In this document: positions 12,000-22,946 of the stretch, piece by piece | How the letters are laid out: each line of letters opens with the position of its first letter | How positions within the stretch are numbered: position 1 is the stretch's first letter | Origin: Carnegiea gigantea | Taxonomy: Eukaryota > Streptophyta > Magnoliopsida > Caryophyllales > Cactaceae | Direction of reading: 5' to 3' | Length of the DNA stretch: 64,000 nt | Assembly (NCBI GenBank): GCA_029747015.1 | Contig: JAKOGI010000085.1 | Span: 98,501-162,500, forward strand | Translations under genes and position numbers: made by a program | Notes under the pieces: generated by a model | What the model saw: the letters and a program-made list of their open reading frames with translations, nothing else | The model's database searches: none | Told to the model about the DNA's origin: nothing

Positions 12000-13020
12000 C
12001 AACCAATTTTTTCGTCGGGTTCATCCCGAGGTAAACTACAACCTTTAAAGAAGTTGGTCTTACTCCAATAGTCAAACCGGATATATTTTAAATATTGATG
12101 GAGCTCGTAATAGAGAAGAAATATTTGAGCATTGAAAAAGAGGAATGAATAGTATCTTAAAGGTAAACACTACATGAACTGCTGTAAATTTTCTAAATTA
12201 CATCAAACATAGTTTTTTTTGGAATTGTAATGATTCATTATATGGAGACGGTAAAAATACATTGAGAATGATAGAAACCCTAGTTGCAATGTTCAAAATT
12301 TATGTAAGGAAATCAAAATCGGGCTTATCGGAGCTAAACTTGATTCCGAAGAAAAAGCAAGAGAGTAGCAAAGAAATATTAATAATGTAGAATTATGGGA
12401 TATGAGATATCTGAAAAATTATATTGTTGAATTTAGTCAATATTATTATAAAATTGGGTATAATGAAACTAATCTTGGTATGCCTTATGACAAATTGCCA
12501 TATCTAATAAATTTCATAATTAATGAAAAATACATTACATGGAATACATTGCATAGCTTGAATGAGAAGATGTCATTGATACCCTTAGGTCAAGAATCTC
12601 TTATTTAAGAAAATGGCTCAGTGATCGATGTCTTGGTCTCCAAAAGTAAAAGAAAATTAAGAAACAATTCCTAAATTGTTGGGATTCACCACACTAATGG
12701 GGAAAAGAACCTGAAAAAAGAAGAAAAAGAAAGTTTTAGAAGAAAAAGAGCTTTAATAAGAAAAGAGGAAAGAAATACAGAACAAAATATTATAACAAAC
12801 TAAGTCCTAAAAAACGTAGATTTTTTTAAGAAAGTAGCTTATCGTCCTACAGAAAAAAAAAAACCCACAAATGCTGGGTATGCAGAGAAGTATAACATTA
12901 TACTAATGAATGCAAAAATAGGAAGAATAACAAGCTTATCGAGACCTTGTGTATCCTAGATTATGTTGAGCTTAGTGAAAATGAATCATTGGATCTAACC
13001 CTAAATAACAACAAAGAAAC
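12000..13020 (+). pseudogene. Viral capsid-like region with CCHC zinc finger remnant
   Basis: A 68-codon open piece at 12402-12608 has the aromatic, Tyr-rich character (EFSQYYYKIG, LPYLINFII) of caulimovirid capsid cores. A Lys-rich stretch follows, and then a retroviral-type finger C-x2-C-x4-H-x4-C at 12872-12913, in which the residue before His is now a stop codon. An acidic tail follows. The capsid normally packages viral RNA/DNA through this finger. Stops and frame changes make the copy non-functional. Confidence 0.65.
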
Positions 13021-13022
13021 TG

Positions 13023-13800
13023 TTGAAATCATACTGGACAATGAATATGAAGAAAGTGATTATGAAGACCAGCCATATGATGGAAAGTGGCTCGACTAAT
13101 CTTAGTAATCCTCAAGGAGAAAAGTTTGTTGTAGACAATAATAACAAGGAAGTCAAAGGAGATTGGGTCCTTCCCATAATTCAGAAGGACATGATTTATA
13201 AAAAATCCATGTTTCAATTAAAGAATAAGTATGTATGTGAGATGATGGAAGGAGACTTAGAAATAAAAGACTGTGAATATTATGTGGGAGAAGTTAATGT
13301 CATTAATTGAAAAAACATTCTTAAGTATAACAAAGATAGAAAGTATAGATATATCCTATTGGAAGTATCCAAGTTCAAATTACTCCATTACAATATTATG
13401 ACAAAGATATTGATCTTTATACTTTGCTTTGTGATATTAGGCATGTCAAATTCAATAATCAAATTATCACAGGGATTAAAGCTAATTTATGTAATGGATC
13501 GGTAGTCACTGCATAGCAATCACAAACAGGAAACTACCTTCTTTTTAATATGAATTGTCACTTTGTCTCAAATGAGTGCAAAACAATTCTAGGGATTGTA
13601 ACATTCATTCCAATAGTGATTGAGAAAAGAATTAGATTCTTCCTTTTTAACCAACCGGTGTTTGTTATGACTCATTTTTTGTGTCCTTCCACAATTAAGA
13701 ATTATATTGGGATACAAGTTTTCTGTTCGATCAAATGACACCACAAACTTAAAGGAGATACTACAAAACTAAGTCCCTATTCATGGGAATTGCAAATTAA
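13023..13800 (+). pseudogene. Viral movement-protein-like region (30K family), broken
   Basis: The region starts with a 95-codon open stretch (13023-13310) and continues in broken frames with KYRYILLEVSKF, LCDIRH, NLCNG and a long hydrophobic stretch at 13550-13738. The order (aromatic strand, Asp-Arg-type motif, short Cys-Asn-Gly box) suggests the beta-rich core of the caulimovirid cell-to-cell movement protein. The identification also rests on position between capsid and protease. It is interrupted downstream by the LINE fragment and resumes weakly at about 14996-15300. Confidence 0.5.
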
Positions 13801-14149
13801 ATAAACTCTACAGTAAAATGAATGAGGTAATTAATTTCAAAATAATATATAACATTATAATTAAAGATGAGCATTACAATGAAATAATGAGATAATTTAG
13901 CAAATGTTATATAATATTAGAGATTGGCAGTCAAATGGAATAATAAGATAATTTATCAATAAGAACAAATCATTAAAGATCAGTTAGCACGTGTGAGACC
14001 AACGTCAAATTCGTAGGGTCATGCATACCAATTAAAACTAACTATGATTACAAAAGGTACATTTTTTTCCTCCAGAGATTCCTGTTGGCTCAACTGTATT
14101 CATTATGCATGCACTTACTTCATATAGTCATTGCAGATTATTTCAATAA

Positions 14150-14995
14150 TTTAACGGATGGTAGTTAGACAAGAGAGTGCCCTTAGGAATCAAAGGTAAA
14201 GTCTATCGGATGGTAGTTAGACCGACTGTTCTCTATGGATCGGAGTGTTAGCCTCTAAAGAAGACGCAGGTCCAAAGGTTGATGGTAGCTGAGATGAGAA
14301 TGATCAGGTGGATGTGTGGTTTTACGAGATTGGACAAAATTAGGAATGGAGTAATTAGGAGCTTAGCTGAAGTGGCCCCCATAGAGGAGAAGATGAGGGA
14401 ATCGAGGCTCAGATGGTTTGGCCACGTAAAGAAGAGAAGTATGGCCGCCCCAGTGCGGAGGTGTGAAATGATCGTCCTCCCCGGTGGAAAGAGAGGGAGG
14501 GGTAGACCGAAGAAGAGCCTAGAGGAAGTGGTTAGAGAGGACCTGAGAGTTGTCGGTTTGACAGAGGACATGGCTCAGGATAGGAGGTTGTGGCGGGATA
14601 GAATAAAGGTCTCTGATTGTAGGGGACCGGTCGCGTAGGTGGCAGTAGCTTCGGTGGGGTGGGGCGGGTAGGGTTTTGGTGTGCTTGTCTGCGGGTCGTA
14701 CTTTCCTGGGATGTGACGGCATCGAGTGACGGCATCTAGCGCCCCTTGTGGGTTGAGGTATGTCTCTGCTCCTTGTTTTTTTGCTCTCCGGCCCATTTTC
14801 CCCTCCTTGGTTTTTGGTTTGCAATCGTTTTCTCTATAAACCTTTTTTTTAAAAAAAAAAAACTGTTTTGTGGGTCTTAAGGAATCAACCTATCTATGGG
14901 TAGAAATACCGGTAGGGGTAAGGTTGCCTACAGCTGGATTTCCCCAAACCCCGCGAAAGCGGGACCCACACTAGGAGTTGTTGTTGTTGTTGATC
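14150..14995 (+). mobile_element. 5'-truncated RTE-type LINE inserted in the viral copy
   Basis: The sequence begins near 14150 with YRMVVRPTVLYGSEC-type codons, the start of the reverse-transcriptase C-terminal region. The clear tail of the ORF is at 14279-14638, with RWMCGFTRLDKIRN, VAPIEEKMRESRLRWFGHV and RGRGRPKKSLEE. This set is diagnostic of plant LINE C-termini. A non-coding 3' part follows with a T8A11 run at 14845-14863, the conserved gcgaaagcgggacccacac tail and (TTG)n ending at about 14993. RTE elements end in such short repeats. I could not define a target duplication. It sits between two viral segments, so it is younger than the virus. Confidence 0.85.
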
Positions 14996-15299
14996 GGTAG
15001 GATTCAATTGTCGGCCTAGATATTATGTGAGCTTAAAAGACAAATTTGCCGAAAACTTCTTATCCCTTAAGATAAAAGTAGTTGGTTGGATATGAAAAGA
15101 GGAGGATATCCATTAAGGATATTTTAAAAAATTATCTACAAATTAGATGATACTATAGATTCAAAGACTAAGGTCATAAAGATAGAGGCAGAACAATTTG
15201 AAAGTCCTATCTCTATGCAAAAGATTCAGAGGATTAAATCCAATCCACAGGAGATAAAATTGATCGTCATGGATATCTAGTTTTGCCAACCATACAAAA

Positions 15300-15690
15300 A
15301 TCAATAAGAAAAATGTGATGAAACTTGATGAGAATGGTAAAATTATTATTAAATCTCAATTATCAAGAAGTATGAGTGCAAGATCAGAATGGCGAGAAGG
15401 ATCTTCTTCAACTAAAGAAGAGCTTAAAGAAGATGATACAATTAGTATGACCAGTGAAATGAGTAGAATGAGTTTTGAACCCGTAAGATATCATGTAGAC
15501 AGAAGTATGAGTTTAGATAGAAAAGTTATTGGGTACAAAACAATCATAGTTAGTGAGCCAATTTATGAGGATAAATTAGTCAAAAATATGACTATGGCGA
15601 TATGCTATGAAGTTACCAACACAAATCTTAATAGCATCTATATCCCAATAAATGTGTGCTTATAGGGATATAATAAATATGAATTGTGTA
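15300..15690 (+). pseudogene. Viral region between movement protein and protease
   Basis: A 116-codon open stretch (15315-15665) is rich in Ser, Met, Arg and Glu at its start (SRSMSARSEWREGSSS) and contains a repeated RSMS word. It continues with TMAICYEVTNTN just before the protease. It is probably the linker part of the viral polyprotein; I recognise no domain. Confidence 0.4.
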
Positions 15691-15989
15691 TCTACATAGA
15701 TAGTGATTGTTTTATATGTTTTGGAAGAAGATCATTATTTCAAGAGTTTATGTGGAAAAGAGTTAAAAATCATTTACAAGTAAGGATAGCTGATAACAGC
15801 ATTATGAGTCACAATAAAGCTATAGAAAGGTCATCCATAGAATTAGGAGGAATCCAATGCATTATACCAATTCTATGGGCTACTGATCAACTCTCTCATG
15901 ATATGATTATTGGAAATAATTTTCAGAGACATGCACACAGACATAAATCAGATAATATTTACAATAAATGGCCACTCAGTTCCTATTGA
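15684..15989 (+). pseudogene. Viral aspartic protease remnant
   Basis: The 101-codon open stretch has YIDSD (active-site triad at 15699-15707) where an active protease has D-T/S-G. The glycine is replaced by Asp, so the site should be dead. Further on come VRIADNSIM and MIIGNNFQR, the flap-to-C-terminal boxes typical of caulimovirid proteases. The frame shifts at about 15960 into the next region. Confidence 0.7.
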
Positions 15990-16229
15990 AAAATTGAGTA
16001 AGGCTTACACTCATCAAAAAATTGAATTTACACGCAGCCAGCGTGGTGAAAAGGTAATACTTGCACAACGTGAGATAGCACTGACAATCTCACTACTTGA
16101 GTTATCTATTAAAGAATAGATTGCTAAACAACAAGAACAATTATACGAAGAACTTTATTATGATAATCTTCTAAAATTTTGCGATAAAGATAAGACATTT
16201 GCAAAAATTACTTTCTTGAATCCCAATAT

Positions 16230-17510
16230 ATTATCGGAATCAAACAAATGGTGTATACACACCAGGATATCTAGGAATTTGATAAACAAATCAGAGAACT
16301 TTTCGATGAAAGATTAATCAAGAAGAGCAAGAGTCCTTACATCAGCCTTACTTTCATGGTAAGAAATCATGTTGAAGAAAAGAGAGGAAAAGGAAAAATG
16401 ATAATCAATTATAAAAAGATTAATGATAATACTGTTTTTGATGATTATTATATTCCTAATAAAACCATCATTTTCAATAGAATTCAAGGAGCCCGTTGAT
16501 TCTCAAAAATGGACTGCAAAAGCGATTATTGACAGATAAAAATGGATGAGGAAAGTATTCCTTTAACTGCATATAGTACTCCTCAAGGACATTATGAATG
16601 GAGAGTAATACCATTTGATCTGAAAAATACACCTCAAACATTCCAGAGAAGAATGGATAATATCTTCAAATACCTTAATCATTGTTGTTTAGTTTACATC
16701 GATGATATCCTTGTCTTTCCCAGAACCATTGAACAACACAAAGATGTTGTCTTAGCTGTCACCCAAAGATGTATTGATCATGGTATTATACTTGAAAAGA
16801 ATAAGTGCATTTATGCTGAACAAGAAATTGAGTTCTTAGGCCTAGAGATGAAAACTGGACAAATCATCCTACAAAAATATATTCTGAAAAAAATGGAGAA
16901 TTTCCCTGAAAAAAGTGAAGATAGGAAATAACTAAAAAGGTTTCTTGGATGCCTTACCTATACTTTAGATTTCATTAGAAATTTAGCTAAACTGAGAAAG
17001 CCATTACAGCAGACACTCAAGAAAGAAATAAGTTGGACATGGACCACTAATGATACAAAGATTGTTCAAAAATTCAAAAAAATGTGTAAAAATCTTCCTG
17101 TTCATAATTTTCCTAATGAAGAAGATTTAGAGCTTGAGACAAATGCCAACAATGAGCAATGGAGTGTATTATTCAAAATCAAAGAAGGAGAAAAACTCTG
17201 CAAATATTGCAGTTGAAATTTTAACAATGTAGAATGCAACTTTTCCACGGTGGAAAAAGAAATCCTTACTGTTATATGGAAAATTGAATAGTTCTTAATC
17301 TTTTTGGCCCTAAAACTTTTTCTTATTTGAAGTGATTGCAAAGGGATACTTGGTTTTGTGAAAAAGAATTTATCAAATATGCAAGCGCAAGGTGACTACT
17401 ACGTTGGCAATTATGCATAACTAGTTTTCCTTCTCCATTGAACATATACAGGGATCGAAAAACTTTCTAGCAGATAGTCTAACTCGAGAACTCATCAATG
17501 GTGATCATTA
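16230..17510 (+). pseudogene. Viral reverse transcriptase and RNase H remnant
   Basis: The best-kept part is a 129-codon open stretch (16542-16931) with LTAYSTPQGHYEWRVIPF, a PQTFQRRMD box and the catalytic YIDD (16695-16706), then FLGLEM. Upstream, in other frames, are LINE-unlike RT boxes (RLIKKSKSPYIS, KMIINYKKIND). Downstream are WTWT, a degenerate RNase H (NFNNVECNFSTVEKEIL) and GSKNFLADSLTREL, which ends the RNase H in caulimovirids. The enzyme copies pregenomic RNA into DNA. Stops at about 16498, 16529, 16931, 17215 and 17291 break it. No integrase is present, which supports a pararetrovirus over a Gypsy element. Confidence 0.85.
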
Positions 17511-17519
17511 GAGTAGAAC

Positions 17520-17909
17520 TCCTACCAGAAAAAGAGGAAATCCATAATGAAATATCATTACTACTAGAATGGGTTTCTCCTTCTGGTAAAGTCCTTATTG
17601 ATAATTTAAAATTTCATACAAAAAGTAGATCACATTTTGGTCTGCTATCTTTTAGAGTTACAATTTAATTACCTTAGATGTCCTTATGATATCCAAGAAA
17701 AAATAAGTTCTTATGTTCAAGAAAAATGGTTTAATGAGTGGTATGCAGCCCGCATTGATGATGGGGACCATCTAATCAAGCCTTTGGTAACCCTTCCTAA
17801 TGGCTCAGCCCCTACTATGGAGTCCAAGAAGGTTAGGGAGGTCCATGCCATGGTCAGAAACTACTTGAACAAAGAAGACGATGGGCAATCCAGTTCTTCT
17901 GGGAATTAG
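17520..17909 (+). pseudogene. Viral polyprotein tail after RNase H, function unknown
   Basis: A 90-codon open stretch (17637-17909) contains EKWFNEWYAARIDDGDH and a Ser-rich C-terminus. It follows the RNase H remnant with a short gap and appears in frame-shifted continuity with it. I do not recognise a domain; assignment to the virus rests on position. Confidence 0.4.
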
Positions 17910-18975
17910 CCTGATTTTGTATCTCTATTGGAGCAAAATCTAGAAGGGGCAATTTCCTGCATGCACCACCCCCTTAAAGCTTAAAGTCTTAGCTTTCTAA
18001 CAAGACCTTTTGCAAAGCATTTGGAGTTCATTTGGTCAGCCAACGAAGCCAAAAACCGAAGACAGTGCACTGCAGGGCGCAATCCAGCACAGTCCGAATG
18101 AAGGGCCTATTTGGTTGACTTACCTTCCTCCAACTTTTGTCAAACTTTACGGCATGAAAAAGCATCTAAATATTTATCAAATCATGGCCCTAAAGTTGAG
18201 CTAAGGGACCAACTTGTGTTGGTTTTATCCAGCCAAAGTAGGGGAGAAATCCCTTTTACCCAGTTAATAGGTGTGGCCGGCTGCCCACCTTGTTTTTGGT
18301 GTCCCACTTGTGCAACTTGCAAGTTCAAGGGTCTAAGCTGATGTACTAAGGTTGTTTGCAAGCTTGACATCTCAATTTTGAGATTATTAAGCTAATGAGG
18401 TGGCAAGGTTAGATTAGATCTCTTGTTTTGTCAAATTGTACTTGCAAGCTGGCTTAGGCCATGTCATTTAGTCAATAATCAGCTTGTAATCAGCTCTTTG
18501 GCTGAATGTAAGAGGGGAGGGATTATAAATACCACCTCTCTTCCATTTACAAGGGACTTTTGCCAAATTGAATACAAACTTGAGCTTTGTCTCTCCAAAT
18601 CCTAGTTGCATATCTTAAGTGTGGCAATTTAAGTGGTATCCTAGGTCTCTTTATCTCAATTAGGTGGTGATTTTGTATCCTAATTGATCTAAAGAGATTG
18701 CCTTAGTGTTCAACAAGAGTGGCTCCTTTGGGTTATCTCTTGAAGACACTTGCGTTATCCTCTCTTTCCCTCTTCTCACCTCATCCCTTAATCTCTCTAT
18801 CATCTCTTCTCTTGGCAAGGGCAAGGTTAGATACATCAATTGACTATTATCATCATTATTTCTATGATATTTGGGAGTCTTGGTATACAACGATCTACTT
18901 TTTCGATGAGTATGGAGTTGGTGGTGTAAGTTTCCCAACAAATTCAATCTCTCTAAAATCCCGTCATCAAAGCTT
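17910..18975 (+). other. Non-coding stretch with a TATA box, inside or next to the viral copy
   Basis: No protein family was recognised. A TATAAATA box lies at 18525-18532, after a purine-rich ggggaggga run. This could be an internal viral promoter or the U3 of an unrelated inserted LTR; no LTR ends or target duplication were found. Confidence 0.35.
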
Positions 18976-19625
18976 GTGAATACGGGATGGTACTTTACTT
19001 TATAAAAATCCCATATCCAAAGTACCTATTTTTCTCAAAATTAACCATTCCAACAATGCATGTTCCGAAGAATCCATTGGATTCTAACATCTCTCGATGG
19101 TCCAACAAAAATCCCAAACAATCAATGCCTATATGTGGAGATACATTCTGCACTAATTGAACAAAAATCCCAAGCCAGCCCATTATCTTATTCAGATTAT
19201 TAATTACGATAATCCCTATAATCACCGAGAAGAATGGTTTTCAAATCGATAAGAATTAGTTACCGATCCTGCTTTAGTTGAGGCCATCGGTTTTTATAAT
19301 ATTTATCATCAAAGTTGGGATTAATTGAACATTGAAAAACGTTAATGCATTGTAGAAACATTACTTTTGCCTATCACAATGAGTTCAAAGAATACATGAA
19401 GGTGGAAGGAGTGGTTTCAAAAGATATTTTTGATCATCTCTTTAATGTTGGACTTGAAAAATTCTTATCAGAAAAAAAAAAAAGAAATATCTTCTTGAAT
19501 TATTTGAGAAATGGGGCGTACAACATCTTCAATTAGATGAAGCTTTTGATAATTATCCAGATAATGATAGCCTAGAAGATATAATTGGAGATGAAGGCAT
19601 GCAGACTCTCAATAATGATGACTAG
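18976..19625 (+). pseudogene. Late viral ORF remnant (possibly transactivator-like)
   Basis: Broken frames over about 650 bases lie where caulimovirids carry the transactivator/viroplasmin gene, just before the main promoter. Open pieces contain FYNIYHQSWD and EFKEYMKVEGVVSKDIFDHL (19345-19536), ending in an acidic tail. Position is the main argument. The similarity I perceive is weak, so another late ORF is possible. Confidence 0.35.
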
Positions 19626-19679
19626 TCTTATCATCATTAAAGGTTCTAAAAAGTGGTTGCTCCATTATTGTACTATTTT

Positions 19680-20000
19680 GACAAATATTAAGTCTGTAAA
19701 ATACAGCAGTTTACTGTAGCCATATGAATGTACAGTAGCCATATGAAAAATTAAAGTGTACTGTAGCCAATAAGGCATTCCATGTACCCCTATCCCCCTT
19801 ATAAAAGGAGAGGTTGAGTGCTGAAAAGGAACACGATCATTTGAACATACTTGAGCAAAAGAGAAATCGGAATTCTCCATTTTTTTATGAGTAAGCATCT
19901 CTAATGATCTTAGCTTAAGTCCCTCTTCAAACTTTCCATTGTAATATTTCCACTTTCGAGCTTTTAATAAAAGAAATTTCCCAATAGGAAATGTTATTCA
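19680..20000 (+). promoter_or_regulatory. Putative main pararetroviral promoter
   Basis: The block has repeated activator-like words tactgtagccatatga (three related copies at about 19713-19770), a TATA box CTTATAAAAGG at 19799-19809 and an AATAAA-like word at 19966. This layout, between the last viral ORF and the genome end, matches the 35S-type promoter position. Confidence 0.5.
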
Positions 20001-20300
20001 ATTGAACCTTATGTCTTAAATATCATAATTTCTTGATAAAAGTCTCACTATCCTTTAAAAATATATAAAACTTTATTAGTGACTATGGTCTAAGGTAGGA
20101 AATGAGACGGATCTGTGCTGTGCCTAATCTGAGGAAGGTGGGGTTGAGATTAGTAATCTCTGTAAACCGAAAACTAGAGGAACGCTGCAATCTAGCACCA
20201 ACTAAGTTCAGGTAATGGTGGAAACTCTCTAGTTAAGTTTTAATTATTTTGTGAGGTAAGGTGGGCCGTTAATCACAGAAAATATAATATTTATAATATA

Positions 20301-20882
20301 AGTAGTAGATTGTGATAACCAGTACCCGTAAAGTCATCACAAGAAGTCCAAACAAAAATATAAGCTTAGTTTTATTAAAAAGTCCCAAAAACTTGAGTAA
20401 ACCTCATTTGGGCCAAAAAAAGAAAAGTCAAAAAGTTCAGGGACCAAATTGCAAAGAAAAATTTTAAAAAGTAACTATTTCATAAAATATTGACCCCTGA
20501 TAATAGTTTACCCAAAATAGTAGGCACTGAGAATACATTCTAAAAAAGTTAACCCCTAAAAATTATTTTCATAAAATTTAGGTATCCCAGAGTTGCAAAT
20601 TGTCAGTTTCCTCCTTGTATCCAAATATTCATTGCTTTCTCAGAATCAGAAACTTTTCACCATTTGTTATAATTTCATTACTGGTGCAAAATATTTATCA
20701 TTATACCCAGCGTAATTGTAGTTTTCTCCTTCTCGCGTGAGCACTTCAATGCTTATCCCATTTTTTCTCTTTTTTAATAATCATTTTTCCACACTTATCC
20801 CAACATTGGTGCCAAAACTGAGTTCCTGTACTATATAGCTCATCAACAAGGAATGTGGCCATAATTACCCGGTGAGAGGACC
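20301..20882. other. Intergenic DNA right of the viral copy
   Basis: AT-rich, without coding signatures. It probably includes the end of the viral leader, but the junction with host DNA could not be fixed. Confidence 0.4.
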
Positions 20883-22419
20883 AACCCTGTTATTTTCATT
20901 GGGAATTGTAGGTGTGAAATGAATGATAGGAGGAAGGCAGAGAAGGAGTTGGTAGGAGTGGGTACGAGTAGTTTGTGGTATGTGGGTGTGGAAAAGGGGG
21001 GAAGGAGTGGGAAGAAGTGGGAATGAGTTGGAAGGAGTTGAATAAAGTAGTAGTATTGGTTTAAGTTATATATTTTGTTTTTTAATGTAATCTTTTATTT
21101 GTGATAGTAACTATAGATGATAAAATTTCTATTTAAAGTAAAAAAATATTTTTCGCTTTTAACTCGGTAGTGAAATATTGTTTTGTGCCTGTTGTTACCT
21201 CGAAAAAATTTGCAATATTCGTTATTCATAAAAAAAAATTGCAGATGTATTTTTTGTTGATATATTAACCAAATTTGTTATTTTCTCCATAGGTGACCAA
21301 AATTCGTTAGTCGTTGCAGAAATTGCAAATTTAAATTTGGTGATGTTTGTTGAGCAACAATTATTTTTTAAAGTGTAGAAAATAAATGCATCCGCTAGTT
21401 GTGTCATGAATTGCGAATAAAAAAAAGACATCAGTTCAACATCGACCAAAAGATTTATCTGCTCATTGTACACAAAAAAAAAACATCCACAAGTTGTGTC
21501 ACCGAATACGAAGAACGAAAAAAATACACATCTATTCAATACACCGAAAACAATTATATGCAAGTGGTGTGAAGAACTACCGATATTTTGTTACCAATGC
21601 ACATGGAAAAAAAATCTGCTCAAAATACAAATATAATACATTTGCACTTTCTGTCATGAAATATGATCAACGCCCAAAAAAATTACGCATCCCTTCATTA
21701 TGCCCGAAAAAAAATCTGTAATTTGTGTCACGAATTATGAAGAACAAAAAAACATCTGTCACATACACAACAATAACCATCCATACTTTGGATGACGAAT
21801 AGCGAATATTTCGTAACCAACGCAAATGAACAAAAATTATCTGCTCATTATACACAAAGAAACCATATGCAAGTTGTGTCACCAAGTACGAACAAAAAAA
21901 AAAAAATTTGTTCCATGTACAGGACGCAAATCACTGTAGTTTATGTTAAGAATTACCAATATCTTGTTCCTAATGCAGATGGCAAGAAATATCTGCTCAA
22001 TATACAGATAGAATACATTTGTATTGTCCGTAACGAATTATGACCAATGTAAAAAATAAAATAAAATAAAGCATCTCTTCCATGTACAAAATCAAACCAA
22101 AAGCATCTACAAATTACGAATAACTAACATTTTCTTAACAATGCCCCAAAAAAATTATTATTTCGTCAATATATATAACAAAATTTACTTCATCTATAAT
22201 TTCCGTCACGACTAACAAATATTTCTATAATATCCGAAAAATAAATAAAACTTTTCATAATTGTTATTACACTGTCCTTACACACAATTACATAAGTTAT
22301 AAAAGTTTTCAAAATATGGGAAATAGTAGTTACATGGAGGAGCGAAAAGGAGTTAGTGAGAGTGGGTGGGAGTGGGAAGGAGTAGGATGGATTCATTAAA
22401 CTACGAAAAGAACAGGACC
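20883..22419. mobile_element. Harbinger-like non-autonomous DNA element with internal repeats
   Basis: The right end reads (inverted) GGTCCTGTTCTTTTCGTAG, nearly the same terminal repeat as the MITE at 22723. The left end AACCCTGTTATTTTCATTGG is a diverged partner. The right flank is TAA, as expected for this superfamily, but the left flank does not match. G-rich GGAGTGGGAAG words mark both ends. The middle (about 21260-22060) consists of degenerate repeats with the core ctgctcaatatacac ... aagttgtgtcacgaat. No transposase was found; short ORFs are by-products of the repeats. Confidence 0.6.
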
Positions 22420-22722
22420 TAAGATAGCGGCTTGATCGCTCCAGCACTTAGACCACTTAAATAGGATAAACCTGTTGACTTGGATTTCTAAAAATAAGCA
22501 CAATTTTTGTTTGTTTATGTATAAATCTTAAGCATCATCCAATACATTTTTATAAGCTTTATCATACTTTACTAGCTTTATAAATTTAACATCCATTACA
22601 TGCTCTAAAAGAAATATCGATCTCAAGATTATTTCTCAAAGAAACAAAAAAAGAAGTTAAACCACATAATACAATAGTTGCATGAAGACTTTGATCTACT
22701 TCATCTAAATTCAAGGAACTAA

Positions 22723-22943
22723 GGGCCTGTTCTTTTCGTGGGTAAATTGGGGTGGGTAAAAGAGTGAAGTTGGTTGAAGTAGGTTGAGGTAGGTTGAAGT
22801 GAATTGAATTTTTTTTATTTGAGAACTTGGTTAAAATAGTGAAAGTGGATTGAAGTAAGTTGAAGTGGGTTGAAGTAGGTTGAAGTATGTTGAAGTAGGT
22901 TGAGGTTGGTATTTTAAAATTGACCCACGAAAAGAACAGACCC
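22723..22943. mobile_element. Tourist/Harbinger-like MITE, 221 bp, TAA target duplication
   Basis: Terminal inverted repeats GGGCCTGTTCTTTTCGTGGG and its complement at the right end match with one mismatch over about 20 bases. The flanks are TAA on both sides (22720-22722 and 22944-22946). The inside has multiple copies of ggttgaagta-type words. Confidence 0.88.
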
Positions 22944-22946
22944 TAA

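Larger units (their letters stand above)
11121..20300 (+). mobile_element. Endogenous caulimovirid (plant pararetrovirus), degraded, about one genome length
   Basis: The order of remnants follows the family: tRNA-Met primer site, coiled-coil-like ORF, capsid-like region with CCHC finger, movement-protein-like region, protease, reverse transcriptase and RNase H, a late ORF region, then a TATA-type promoter. Without the LINE insert (about 0.85 kb) it is about 8.3 kb, close to the 7-9 kb of this virus family. The copy is linearised at the primer site, which is coordinate 1 of these genomes. Stops and frameshifts occur in every region. The 3' boundary is estimated from the end of recognisable sequence. 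The genus cannot be given; the layout resembles solendo-, petu- or florendovirus-like endogenous copies. Confidence 0.8.

Noticed and set aside
14519..14824. Several minus-strand Pro-rich ORFs
   Set aside because: Antisense shadows of the LINE 3' end.
16542..16931. RT read as a Ty3/Gypsy element
   Set aside because: No integrase, no LTRs, and the presence of capsid-finger and movement-protein-like regions in caulimovirid order favour a pararetrovirus.
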